Assembly (NCBI GenBank): GCA_030731565.1
Contig: JANQTT010000127.1
Coordinates: 8,235 to 28,719, forward strand
DNA length: 20,485 nt
Direction: 5' to 3'
Source of the DNA: Rickettsiaceae bacterium
GTDB lineage: Bacteria; Pseudomonadota; Alphaproteobacteria; Rickettsiales; Rickettsiaceae
Below are positions 9,741 to 16,564 of the stretch, piece by piece. Within the stretch, counting starts at the first letter, position 1; each line of letters begins with the position of its first letter. A program made the translations under genes and the position numbers. The notes below the pieces were generated by a model. The model was not told the DNA's origin. It was given only the letters and a program-made list of their open reading frames with translations, and did not search any database.

Positions 9741-10463
9741 TTAAATCAAGTCACTTACGTTTGCTAAGAATAGCCGTGCTCTATGGGAATTGGGTTTTTC
9801 AAAGAATTCTTGAGCGGGTTGGTCTGCTAGTATAACTCCTTTATCCATAAATATGATTCGGTCAGCAATTATTTTAGCAAAATTTATTTGATGAGTAATT
9901 ACCACCATAGTCATTTGGTTTTTAAGATCATTAATAATTTGGATAATATCTCTGATTACTTCTGGATCAAGCGCAGAAGTTGGCTCGTCGAAAAGGATAA
10001 TTTCTGGGTCCATCATTAAAGCACGGCAAATAGCGGCTCTTTGTTTTTGGCCTCCAGAAAGATCATTTGGTGCGGCATCTATTTTATCGCCAATACCAAA
10101 TTGTTCAAGCAGATCTCTAGCTTTTTTCTCGGTATCTATTATGTTTGCATCTAAAACGTTTCTAGGCCCATATGTTAGGTTTTCAAGAACGCTCATATGG
10201 GGAAATAGATTGAACTGTTGGAAAACCATGCCTATTTTAAAACACAGCTTGCCACGATTTTTTCTAGTTAGTTTGGTGCCATCAATTAAGACTGAGCCGC
10301 TTGTAGGGTTTTCCAAATTATTTATGGTACGTAGTAATGTTGACTTACCACTTCCTGAGGATCCAATAACCACAACGGTTTCGCGTTTATCAAGTATTAG
10401 ATTAATATCTTTTAAAGCGTAATGATCGTCGAATTTTTTGGTAATATTTTTTAGCTCAATCAT
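9741..10463 (-). CDS. glnQ: Polar amino acid ABC transporter ATP-binding protein
   Basis: ATPase of a PAAT-family amino-acid importer (glutamine/glutamate/aspartate type), on the cytosolic face of the inner membrane. Walker A is GSSGSGKST (residues 34-42), the Q-loop lies in MVFQQFNLFPHM (~79-90), the signature is LSGGQKQR (135-142), Walker B is IILFDEP (155-161), the D-loop is SALDPE and the switch histidine is His190 in VVITHQ. Its 240 aa is the standard length. The ATG overlaps the glnP stop codon (ATGA, 4-nt overlap at 10460-10463), so translation is coupled. No substrate-binding protein gene is in the window, so the exact substrate cannot be read; the symbol follows the family. Confidence 0.9.
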   Translation of the reverse strand: MIELKNITKKFDDHYALKDINLILDKRETVVVIGSSGSGKSTLLRTINNLENPTSGSVLIDGTKLTRKNRGKLCFKIGMVFQQFNLFPHMSVLENLTYGPRNVLDANIIDTEKKARDLLEQFGIGDKIDAAPNDLSGGQKQRAAICRALMMDPEIILFDEPTSALDPEVIRDIIQIINDLKNQMTMVVITHQINFAKIIADRIIFMDKGVILADQPAQEFFEKPNSHRARLFLANVSDLI

Positions 10464-11113
10464 AATGCTATTCTCTTTTCTAAAGCCATTGCAAAACTAC
10501 TAATAATTAGTACTAGTATATAATATGCGGCAGCTGCTATTAGCATCGGCGTGAAGAAAGTGAAAGTATCTGCTGCAACTATTTGCGCTCTTCTCATTAA
10601 ATCCATTTCGCCAATAACGGAAATTAACGCAGATTCTTTAATTAGGTTGATTAATTCATTCACCAGTGCTGGCAAAATTTTACGGAATGCTTGAGGCAGC
10701 ACAATATCTTTCATACGTAGTATTGGAGGGATACCAAGAGCTTTTGCTGCTTCAATTTGGCCTTTATCAACGGCTGCAATACCCGCTCTAATAATTTCTG
10801 ATACATATGCGCCAGAATTAAAAGAAAAAGCGATTATGCCAGCAGAAAAAATACTTAATTTTATTCCGAGTAATCCTGGCAAGCCGTAGTATATTATAGT
10901 GAGCTGAATTAGCAAAGGTGTACCACGAAATACAGAGGTATAGCTATGGGCAAATATACGCAGAACTTTGACATCAATAATTTTGCATATTGCAAGAAGG
11001 GTTCCGATTACTAATCCCAAGCATACAGCTGTGACGCTATATTTTAGAGTAATAAATACTCCTTGAAGAATAAAATATATTTGCGGCAAAAGCGCCACTA
11101 GCTCGTCATACAT
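10460..11113 (-). CDS. glnP: Polar amino acid ABC transporter permease
   Basis: Inner-membrane permease partner of GlnQ in a HisM/GlnP-type importer. About five transmembrane segments are visible. The family block FRGTPLLIQL (residues 62-71) and the EAA coupling-loop motif EAAKALGIPP...PQAFRKILPAL (from residue 121) are present. The length of 217 aa is typical. It is first in a two-gene minus-strand operon with glnQ. The start ATG follows a very AT-rich leader with TATAAT-like hexamers (11127-11145) but no matching -35 box, and a weak ribosome-binding site. A dispersed palindromic repeat begins less than 100 bp upstream, so its promoter region has been invaded by repeats. Confidence 0.9.
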   Translation of the reverse strand: MYDELVALLPQIYFILQGVFITLKYSVTAVCLGLVIGTLLAICKIIDVKVLRIFAHSYTSVFRGTPLLIQLTIIYYGLPGLLGIKLSIFSAGIIAFSFNSGAYVSEIIRAGIAAVDKGQIEAAKALGIPPILRMKDIVLPQAFRKILPALVNELINLIKESALISVIGEMDLMRRAQIVAADTFTFFTPMLIAAAAYYILVLIISSFAMALEKRIAL

Positions 11114-11187
11114 TTGTTTTAATTAATTTATATTATAAAAAAATTATAAGGAAAACGGTTATACTAAGGTTGAATCCATTACGCAAA

Positions 11188-11298
11188 TTAATACCAACCT
11201 TAGCTTAAATATTATTACATTACTCTATTGCCTACCTACTCGTGTAGTAGGTTTCGCTCTTTGTGTATTATACTATTTAAGCTGGAATATGGTATAAG
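11188..11298 (+). repeat. Imperfect-palindrome repeat family, copy 1
   Basis: This ~111-bp unit is one of three similar copies in the window (others at 13402-13510 and 16565-16677). Its ends are inverted: TTAATACCA...TAGCTTAAAT on the left against the complement of ATTTAAGCTGG...TGGTATAAG on the right. The centre is a hairpin with CCTACT/AGTAGG arms at ~11234-11250. The right half, TTTCGCTCTTTG then TACTATTTAA, is the best-conserved core. Similarity to copy 2 may continue ~28 bp further left (TATACTAAGGTTGAAT from 11160). It lies between divergent glnP and fliR. Confidence 0.7.
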
Positions 11299-11386
11299 AA
11301 TAAAGAAATTTAGGTTTTCGTCAATAAATTACTGCATTTTTTTGATTATAGTTTACACAATATATTTATAGTATGTCTATAGGAAA

Positions 11387-11606
11387 TATTTAAAGGCATT
11401 GTTAAATAAATATAGATACCATAACCACCACCGCGATTATCCTGAGCTAAACGCGGTTATCCTGAGCTAAACGCGGTCATCCCGGGCTTGATCCGGGATC
11501 TTTTGGATCCCTAAAAAACAACAACCCGCATTTTGCTTTGGATCCTCCAAACAAGTTCAGGATGACGGTTTCTATACCTATATTTATTTAACAATGCCTA
11601 TTTAAA
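11387..11606. mobile_element. MITE-like element with 21-bp terminal inverted repeats and 8-bp target duplication
   Basis: The element proper is 11395-11598 (204 bp). It begins GGCATTGTTAAATAAATA... and ends with the exact complement, giving 21 bp of perfect terminal inverted repeat (11395-11415 and 11578-11598). Directly outside both ends is the same octamer TATTTAAA (11387-11394 and 11599-11606), as expected for a target-site duplication. There is no coding capacity. The interior is GC-richer than its surroundings, with three tandem 20-bp units and a CCCGG/CCGGG hairpin; inner sequences near both ends are also inverted copies of a TCATCCTGAA-like motif. The termini resemble IS903-group IS5-family ends as I remember them (about 15 of 18 positions), which would make it a non-autonomous derivative; the parental family is uncertain because IS903 makes 9-bp duplications. 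Confidence 0.8.
11432..11491 (+). repeat. Three tandem 20-bp units inside the MITE
   Basis: Units at 11432-11451, 11452-11471 and 11472-11491 each begin CGCG. The first two differ at one position (CGCGATTATCCTGAGCTAAA versus CGCGGTTATCCTGAGCTAAA) and the third is diverged (CGCGGTCATCCCGGGCTTGA). The third unit leads into a CCCGG/CCGGG hairpin at 11481-11497. The pattern indicates internal expansion by slippage or unequal exchange of a common alphaproteobacterial-style GTCATCC motif. Confidence 0.75.
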
Positions 11607-11677
11607 AATTATATCGTTTTGCCTACAATTGGGTTATATAGTAGATTAAATTAAATTCAGAAAGAAGTTGATCAATT

Positions 11678-12436
11678 GTGCTTGAAGAATTGTCGTTAGA
11701 ATTTATTTTTCAGTTTATGCTTGTCTTTGCTAGATTGGGGACAGCTTTTCGTACTTTTCCGGCGCTGGGATCAACCTATATTCATTCTCGAGCTAAATTG
11801 TTTATTGCTCTGGCAATTAGCTTTGTTATGCTACCCATTTTAGCGCCATACTTACCTAAATATACCGATAATTTTGCTAAAAATATAGGGTACATAGCAA
11901 TTGAAATATTGATAGGCCTGATCATTAGTATTGCAGCAAATATATACTTTATGTCGCTCCATTTTGTTGGCCAAATATTGTCTATGCAGTCTGGTCTTGG
12001 TTCTGCGGCATTTTTTGACCCTATGCAAAAATCGCAAGTCGCAATCTTTTCTAATTTTATGCTGATTATTGCGATTGTAATGATTTTTGCAAGCAATGTT
12101 CACCATCTATTTATTAGCGCTGTTGCCGATAGTTATATGAAATTTCCTCCCGGAGAGCTGGTTGATTCTGGTGACGTTAGTCGGTTTGTTTCATTTGTAA
12201 TAAATGATAGTTTTATTTTATCATTTAAAATAGTTTCTCCATTTTTAGTCGTCGGTCTTGCTATAATGACTGGAAGCGGTCTGCTTTCTAGATTGATGCC
12301 TAACCTGCAAGTTTTCTTTGTAATAACCCCTGCTCAAATATTTATCATGTTTGGAACAATGTATATTGTAATCCAAGTCGTAGTCTCAAAACTTGTTGTT
12401 GCAATCAATGAGAGCGTAAATGTTTTGGGTTTCTAG
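11678..12436 (+). CDS. fliR: Flagellar biosynthetic protein FliR
   Basis: Inner-membrane component of the flagellar type III export gate, which assembles with FliP and FliQ and contacts FlhB. The protein is 252 aa with about six hydrophobic segments. Family features include the N-terminal FARLGTAFRTFPALGS segment, the VGQILSMQSGLGSAAFFDP block (residues ~96-115) matching the conserved GxxIxxxxGxxxxxxxDP region, and a C-terminal GLLSRLMPNLQVFFVITPAQI block. The start is taken as GTG at 11678 behind AGAAAGAAG; no nearby in-frame ATG fits as well. No other flagellar gene flanks it: repeats lie upstream and ribosomal protein genes downstream. FliR versus a type III SctT homolog is decided by the general pattern, with FliR favoured. 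Confidence 0.88.
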   Translation: MLEELSLEFIFQFMLVFARLGTAFRTFPALGSTYIHSRAKLFIALAISFVMLPILAPYLPKYTDNFAKNIGYIAIEILIGLIISIAANIYFMSLHFVGQILSMQSGLGSAAFFDPMQKSQVAIFSNFMLIIAIVMIFASNVHHLFISAVADSYMKFPPGELVDSGDVSRFVSFVINDSFILSFKIVSPFLVVGLAIMTGSGLLSRLMPNLQVFFVITPAQIFIMFGTMYIVIQVVVSKLVVAINESVNVLGF

Positions 12437-12506
12437 AGTGAAGGCTTATCTCATGAGCGCCTCTATACTGTTATTTAGAAATTCCCGCTATAACATGAAA
12501 AACTAC

Positions 12507-12535
12507 TTGTCAAAGTTTATTGGATTGTGTATGAT
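12507..12535 (+). promoter_or_regulatory. Sigma70-type promoter for rpmI-rplT
   Basis: TTGTCA at 12507-12512 and TATGAT at 12530-12535 are separated by exactly 17 nt; each hexamer matches five of six consensus positions. Transcription would start near 12542 and give a leader of about 108 nt before the rpmI ATG. This placement between fliR and rpmI means the ribosomal genes need not depend on fliR transcription. Confidence 0.55.
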
Positions 12536-12588
12536 ATCTGCTCGGAAAAGCAACGTGGCCCTGGTATGCCTAATTTGCTTAGCTATCA

Positions 12589-12616
12589 GTATAGTCATAC
12601 ATTTGAATGACTATAC
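12589..12616 (+). promoter_or_regulatory. Leader hairpin upstream of rpmI
   Basis: A perfect 10-bp inverted repeat, GTATAGTCAT (12589-12598) and ATGACTATAC (12607-12616), encloses an 8-nt loop. It sits 33 nt before the rpmI start and lacks a following T-run, so it is not an ordinary terminator. In many bacteria L20 represses the rpmI-rplT messenger by binding a structured leader; this hairpin is a candidate for such an operator, by position only. Confidence 0.45.
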
Positions 12617-12649
12617 CATTTGTCAAATACCAAAAATTTGAGGATTATT

Positions 12650-12850
12650 ATGCCTAAAATGAAAACGCACTCAGGTGCAAAGAAGCGTTTTAAACTAACA
12701 GCTTCTGGAAAAGTAAAAGCAGCTCAGGCTGGTAAACAGCATTTTATGAGACGTCGCACAAAGTCACAACTTCGTGACCAGAGAGGTACAGAGGTTCTTT
12801 GCGATCAAGATGCAAAGAGATTAAAGAAAATTTTTCTCCCGAATGGTTAA
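12650..12850 (+). CDS. rpmI: 50S ribosomal protein L35
   Basis: Small basic protein of the large ribosomal subunit, 66 aa. The sequence [23 protein letters not shown] and the later RRRTKSQLR and LPNG ending are diagnostic. ATG at 12650 has a GAGG Shine-Dalgarno at 12640-12643 with ideal spacing; an upstream ATG at 12620 in frame would add ten residues not seen in the family. rplT follows 20 nt downstream. infC, which commonly precedes rpmI, is absent here. Confidence 0.97.
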   Translation: MPKMKTHSGAKKRFKLTASGKVKAAQAGKQHFMRRRTKSQLRDQRGTEVLCDQDAKRLKKIFLPNG

Positions 12851-12870
12851 TTAATTAGGAAGTTTAGAAT

Positions 12871-13224
12871 ATGACACGTGCAAAATCAGGAAAAATATCA
12901 AAAAATCGCCATAAAAAAATTATTAAAATGGCAAAAGGTTACAGAGGCAGAGGTAATAACTGCTTCAGAGTGGCCATCGAAAGAGTAGAAAAAGCGCTTC
13001 AATATGCTTATAGAGATAGAAGAAATCGTAAGCGCGATTTTAGAGGGCTTTGGATTCAAAGAATTAATGCTGCTGCTCGTCAGCACGGTATGGTTTATTC
13101 AACGTTTATCGGTGGAATGAAAAAAGCTGGTATAGAAGTAGACCGTAAGATGCTTGCGGAAATTGCAGTAAGCAGTCCAGAAAGTTTTGCGCATATTGTT
13201 GCGCAAATCAAAAAAGCTGGATAA
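12871..13224 (+). CDS. rplT: 50S ribosomal protein L20
   Basis: RNA-binding protein needed for early assembly of the large subunit; 117 aa, full length. It carries the family landmarks MTRAKSG...[21 protein letters not shown] near the start, then [24 protein letters not shown], then [15 protein letters not shown]. An AGGA ribosome-binding site precedes ATG at 12871. It is the second gene of the rpmI-rplT operon and is followed by an intrinsic terminator. L20 is the usual autoregulator of this operon; whether it acts here depends on the leader upstream of rpmI. Confidence 0.97.
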   Translation: MTRAKSGKISKNRHKKIIKMAKGYRGRGNNCFRVAIERVEKALQYAYRDRRNRKRDFRGLWIQRINAAARQHGMVYSTFIGGMKKAGIEVDRKMLAEIAVSSPESFAHIVAQIKKAG

Positions 13225-13267
13225 TTAGGGCTGTATAGCCTAAATAATTTTACTATATACATTGCGT

Positions 13268-13297
13268 AAAGACGGGGCTTTGGCCTCGTCTTTTTTT
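13268..13297 (+). terminator. Intrinsic terminator after rplT
   Basis: AGACGGGG (13270-13277) pairs with CCTCGTCT (13284-13291), with one G-T wobble and a 6-nt loop, and runs directly into seven T residues (13291-13297). It lies 44 nt past the rplT stop. It is the clearest rho-independent terminator in the window. Confidence 0.85.
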
Positions 13298-13401
13298 AAT
13301 TGAATATAATTTGCTACATAATTTGCTGTATAAAGCGCTTTTTGTTTATGTCTTGTTTTATTTTAGTTTACAATTTAATCGTTCCTTCATAATCTTTTGA
13401 T

Positions 13402-13510
13402 GTAATACCAGTTACAACTCGAATATTACTAAATTCTCTCTTGGTTTGCTTATTATATAAGTTTTGCTACTTGCGTCTTGTACTATTTTAAGTTGGGGTT
13501 TGGTATAATT
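13402..13510 (+). repeat. Imperfect-palindrome repeat family, copy 3 (diverged)
   Basis: Same family and orientation as 11188-11298. The left end GTAATACCAGTTACAACTCG matches the complement of the right end (AAGTTGGGGTTTGGTATAAT); GAATATTACTA and TACTATTTTAAG are the next inverted pair. The centre is more diverged than in the other copies. The right end supplies a perfect TATAAT (13504-13509) located 29 nt before the next gene's ATG. Together with the terminator, it accounts for the 314-bp gap 13225-13538; the remainder (13298-13401) is plain AT-rich sequence. Confidence 0.6.
13504..13509 (+). promoter_or_regulatory. Possible -10 element at the end of repeat copy 3
   Basis: TATAAT is an exact -10 consensus, 29 nt upstream of the ATG at 13539. 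The best upstream hexamer, TTGTAC (13478-13483), is 20 nt away, longer than the optimal 17, so the -35 contact would be weak. In AT-rich DNA the hexamer alone is not strong evidence. Confidence 0.3.
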
Positions 13511-13538
13511 GTTTTTATGTTTATTATGGGGAAGGTAT

Positions 13539-14144
13539 ATGCAAGCTAATAATACTAGGGGATCATCTAGTGGGTCAATAAGTGGAGAGAATATCGTCAG
13601 TATTGTAGGGATGGGCGTATCTTTATGCTTATCTATTATAACATTTTTAACAACAATATTAACGTGTACATACATTGCTCTAAAATCTAAGTTTAGAGAT
13701 AAACAAAAAACAGATATTGAGATCTCAACAGAAACTCCGGAAAGAAGCGCCAAAATAAAAATTTCATTATTAAATAATGAAACATATTCACTTGATACTA
13801 AAAATTTTAATAATAAGAAAGAAATTAAAAATAGAAAATCAGATAAAAATAGTAAAGATAATGATCTAGACATAGGTGAAAATGACCTAGATGAAGTATT
13901 GAGCAATAATTATAAAGGGGATGTGATAATTGCAGAGACAAGGGGTAGTGTAACGACGAATGCTCTCAATACTTTCCTTAAAGCGGCTCAAATTGGTTCT
14001 CTGGGAAATGGTGATAATAAGGCTGTTTTAGATGTATCTGCAATTCGTATTGTGACCAATAACGGGTCAAATGCGAATGTACAAGAAATAGATCCGGATA
14101 CTGGTACTGTTAAAATCGATATACTTGGTGAGGCTCCAGAGTAG
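13539..14144 (+). CDS. Unrecognised single-pass membrane protein
   Basis: I do not recognise this 201-aa protein. ATG at 13539 is preceded by GGGGAAGG and is preferred to an in-frame TTG at 13509. Residues 1-18 are Ser/Gly/Asn-rich, residues ~19-47 form one long hydrophobic segment with two cysteines, and a positive patch (KSKFRDKQK) follows, which predicts an N-out, C-in anchor. Residues ~88-118 are a Lys/Asn/Asp-rich linker that looks disordered. The C-terminal ~80 residues are acidic and look folded ([21 protein letters not shown], then [14 protein letters not shown]). It stands alone between the rplT terminator and secF, directly behind repeat copy 3. It could be a lineage-specific envelope or effector-like protein; no function is assigned. 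Confidence 0.7.
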   Translation: MQANNTRGSSSGSISGENIVSIVGMGVSLCLSIITFLTTILTCTYIALKSKFRDKQKTDIEISTETPERSAKIKISLLNNETYSLDTKNFNNKKEIKNRKSDKNSKDNDLDIGENDLDEVLSNNYKGDVIIAETRGSVTTNALNTFLKAAQIGSLGNGDNKAVLDVSAIRIVTNNGSNANVQEIDPDTGTVKIDILGEAPE

Positions 14145-14230
14145 TTAATTTACTTTTTGCTGGATTTGTTGCAAAGCATAATATAGAATGTCGTAAATTA
14201 TTCCAAAGACATAAAGCTAAAAATATTCAA

Positions 14231-15142
14231 ATGCAACTATTTCCTTTGAGATTACTTCCGGCAAAGCCAAAATTTGATTTCATAAAAATGAAAAAGGTAA
14301 ACTATGGTTTGTCTTTGCTATTACTTATTATGAGTTTTATATGGATTGGTGTGCATAAATTTAATTTTGGTATTGATTTTATTGGCGGGATTAGCATGGA
14401 AGTCAGGACTGACCAAGAGCCAGATCTAGGGCAAATGAGAGAGGTTTTGGGCGGCCTTGGTATAGGTGAAGTTGTGCTACAGAATTTTGGAACATCAAAA
14501 GATCTATCGATAAGGGTTGGCGTAAGCGACGAAGAAAAATTAGTAGAAAATATCGCTCTAATTAAACAGACTTTAGCTGATAAATTTCCTTATGAATTTG
14601 AATATCGCAAGGTTGATTTTGTTGGCCCTCAGGTGGGAGAGCAAATGATTCGTTCTGGTATGATGGCAATGGTTTTAGCTTTTATTGCGATTATGCTTTA
14701 CATATGGGTACGATTTGAATGGCATTTTGGAGTTGGGGTATTACTAGCTTTAATTCATGATGTAATTTTAAGCTTAGGTTTTATGAGCATTACAGGCTAT
14801 GACTTTAATTTAAGTACTATTGCAGCGATTTTAACAGTGATTGGCTATTCAGTTAATGATTCGGTAGTTATTTATGATAGAATACGTGAAAATTTACGTA
14901 AATATAGTAGAAAAACTGTCAGTGAAATCATTAATTTAAGCATTAACGAAACCTTGTCTAGAACTACTATTACGGCCCTTACAACACTGCTTGCAAATTT
15001 TGCATTGATTGTTTTAGGGGGTGAAGCAATTCGGAGCTTTAGTATTTTAGTTTTTGTTGGAATATTTATTGGTACGTATTCTTCTATTTTTATTTCTGCA
15101 CCGATACTGACTTTGTTTAATTTTAAAAAATTTAAAGAGTAG
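14231..15142 (+). CDS. secF: Protein translocase subunit SecF
   Basis: SecF works with SecD to drive late steps of Sec export using proton motive force. The protein is 303 aa: TM1 at ~24-42, then the GIDFIGG motif (residues 47-53), a periplasmic P1 domain (~55-130), and five further TM segments containing [22 protein letters not shown] and the conserved [30 protein letters not shown] block, with [14 protein letters not shown] after it. These are SecF rather than SecD signatures, and the length fits SecF alone. secD is not in the window, so the pair is split. No clear Shine-Dalgarno precedes ATG at 14231. efp starts 5 nt after the stop, so secF-efp-IMPase-like form a tight operon. Confidence 0.95.
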   Translation: MQLFPLRLLPAKPKFDFIKMKKVNYGLSLLLLIMSFIWIGVHKFNFGIDFIGGISMEVRTDQEPDLGQMREVLGGLGIGEVVLQNFGTSKDLSIRVGVSDEEKLVENIALIKQTLADKFPYEFEYRKVDFVGPQVGEQMIRSGMMAMVLAFIAIMLYIWVRFEWHFGVGVLLALIHDVILSLGFMSITGYDFNLSTIAAILTVIGYSVNDSVVIYDRIRENLRKYSRKTVSEIINLSINETLSRTTITALTTLLANFALIVLGGEAIRSFSILVFVGIFIGTYSSIFISAPILTLFNFKKFKE

Positions 15143-15147
15143 TTTTT

Positions 15148-15714
15148 ATGAGAATTTCTGCAAATGAAATTAAAATTGGTAACATTTTAGATTATAAAGA
15201 TGCGCTTTGGCAAGTTGCTAAAAATCCAGAGCATACAAAGCCTGGTAAGGGCGGTGCTTATGTCCAGGTGGAAATGAAAAATTTGCGTACTGGCACTAAG
15301 TTAAATCAAAGGTTTAGCTCAACTGAGAATGTAGAAAAAGCCTTCTTGGAGCGTAAAAAAATGCAATATTTATACGCAGAAGGTAATCACTTGGTTTTTA
15401 TGGATCCGGATTCCTTTGAACAACTAATGCTTGATAAGGATCTGATAGGTGAAAAATTTCCTCTGCTTACTGACGGTATGGATTTAGAGGTAGAATTCTA
15501 TAAGGAAGATCCGTTGAGCATAAAATTACCAGCAAATATTATAGTAGAAGTCGCAGAAACTGATCCAGTAATTAAGGGAGCAACTGTTACTTCATCGTAT
15601 AAACCTGCTTTGCTCTCTAATGGTTTGAAAGTTCTGGTACCACCTTACCTTGTAAGTGGAGAAAAGATAGTCATTAAATCTGAAGATTTGACATTCGTAG
15701 AAAGGGCAAAATAA
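15148..15714 (+). CDS. efp: Translation elongation factor P
   Basis: EF-P relieves ribosome stalling at consecutive prolines. The 188-aa protein has the three-domain EF-P length. The tip loop is [10 protein letters not shown], with Lys34 at the position modified by beta-lysylation in E. coli; the modification genes epmA/epmB are not in the window. Domain III ends with the usual block ([21 protein letters not shown], then [11 protein letters not shown]). It starts 5 nt after secF, and its TAA overlaps the next gene's ATG by one base. Confidence 0.96.
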   Translation: MRISANEIKIGNILDYKDALWQVAKNPEHTKPGKGGAYVQVEMKNLRTGTKLNQRFSSTENVEKAFLERKKMQYLYAEGNHLVFMDPDSFEQLMLDKDLIGEKFPLLTDGMDLEVEFYKEDPLSIKLPANIIVEVAETDPVIKGATVTSSYKPALLSNGLKVLVPPYLVSGEKIVIKSEDLTFVERAK

Positions 15715-16442
15715 TGCAAGGTGATACCGGCTTAATCATTGATGCCACTAGGCGCGCCTCGAAAGCATTACAAAGAGATTTCTTCGAGCTAGAGAATTTG
15801 CAGTCATCCGAAAAAGGTAATTCTGCTTTTGTACAAAAATCTTGTAGTAAGGCTCTACAAACTTTGCATGCGGCTTTGGGGAAATATTATAAGACAATTA
15901 TATTTAATAATGATGATGTAGAATCTGCTGATTTTACTGGTCAAGCTGTACTTATTGAAACTCTTGATGGACTGGGGAATTTTACAAGGTCATTACCTTA
16001 TTTTGCAAGTATGGTTACTATAGTTTCAAAAAATAATGACCAGTTGAGCGCTGAAAGAGCTGTCATTAATTTTCCAGCACTTGGCGAAATTTACTATGCA
16101 GAGAAGGGAAAAGGAGCATGGGTTGAAAGGCTGGCCTCAAATATTACAGGGGCTACTAGAACCAGAGTTTCAGGATATGGTAATGTTAGTGAAATGGTTA
16201 TAGCTTCGTCCAATAATTTTTTAGATAGTGCTAGATCTATTTCCGCTAATGTCAGAGTTTTTGACTCTTATACATATTCGCTTGCTCAGTTGGTTACAGG
16301 AAAGATCGATGCTATGATAGTTAATCTGAGAGCTCTTTCATTACCTGGAATTCAGCTATTTATGAAAGAAGCTGGCGGTGCATATAGAATTAACAATGAA
16401 AGCCTTATTGCTTCAAACTTCAAATTGCGCGAAAAAATTTAG
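15714..16442 (+). CDS. Inositol-monophosphatase-like (SuhB-like) protein with degenerate active site
   Basis: This 242-aa protein follows the IMPase fold pattern but lacks most catalytic residues. The motif normally DPxDGTxNF reads ETLDGLGNF (residues 82-90): the first Asp is Glu, Asp85 is kept and the Thr is Leu. The C-terminal WDxAAG...EAGG motif reads NLRALSLPG...KEAGG (204-222), losing the metal-binding Asp. The GEE segment reads NNDD (~65-68), and the VTxxD segment reads FVQKSCSK. The surrounding fold features (YFASMVTIV, GEIYYAEKGKGAW, KIDAMIV, EAGGAYRI) are retained and the frame is intact, so a maintained non-catalytic role is more likely than a pseudogene. Its ATG overlaps the efp stop by one base. 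SuhB in E. coli also has a non-enzymatic role in transcription antitermination, which is a possible parallel. Confidence 0.8.
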   Translation: MQGDTGLIIDATRRASKALQRDFFELENLQSSEKGNSAFVQKSCSKALQTLHAALGKYYKTIIFNNDDVESADFTGQAVLIETLDGLGNFTRSLPYFASMVTIVSKNNDQLSAERAVINFPALGEIYYAEKGKGAWVERLASNITGATRTRVSGYGNVSEMVIASSNNFLDSARSISANVRVFDSYTYSLAQLVTGKIDAMIVNLRALSLPGIQLFMKEAGGAYRINNESLIASNFKLREKI

Positions 16443-16467
16443 CGATTTGAATTCAACTAAATATACG

Positions 16468-16562
16468 CTAATACAACTTGAAATGACTATAAATCAGCTT
16501 TTTTAATAAAAATTGTTTTGCCATAATATTTTTTCAATTATAGTAAATTTAAGTTGAATTAG
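16468..16562. repeat. Long inverted repeat downstream of the IMPase-like gene
   Basis: The arms at 16468-16491 (CTAATACAACTTG...ACTATA) and 16539-16562 (TATAGTAAATTTAAGTTG...) match at 20 of 24 positions when one is reverse-complemented, with a 47-nt AT-rich spacer that includes a T-run. The motif recurs inverted at 17077-17101. The right arm abuts repeat copy 2. It could fold in RNA as an AT-rich 3' structure for the secF-efp transcript, but it is not a standard terminator. Confidence 0.55.
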
Positions 16563-16564
16563 GA

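Noticed and set aside
11395..11598. CRISPR-like array, suggested by the 20-bp tandem units
   Set aside because: The units are directly adjacent without spacers and lie inside a MITE with terminal inverted repeats; no cas genes are present.
12420..12641. Small open frame (up to 73 codons, with an inner hydrophobic segment) between fliR and rpmI
   Set aside because: It overlaps the fliR end, contains the well-formed rpmI promoter and the 10-bp leader hairpin, has no clear ribosome-binding site, and has codon use unlike its neighbours; a non-coding leader explains the region better.
13412..13906. 164-codon minus-strand frame opposite the unknown membrane protein
   Set aside because: It runs through repeat copy 3 and lacks a ribosome-binding site; the plus-strand frame has a good start and a coherent domain layout.
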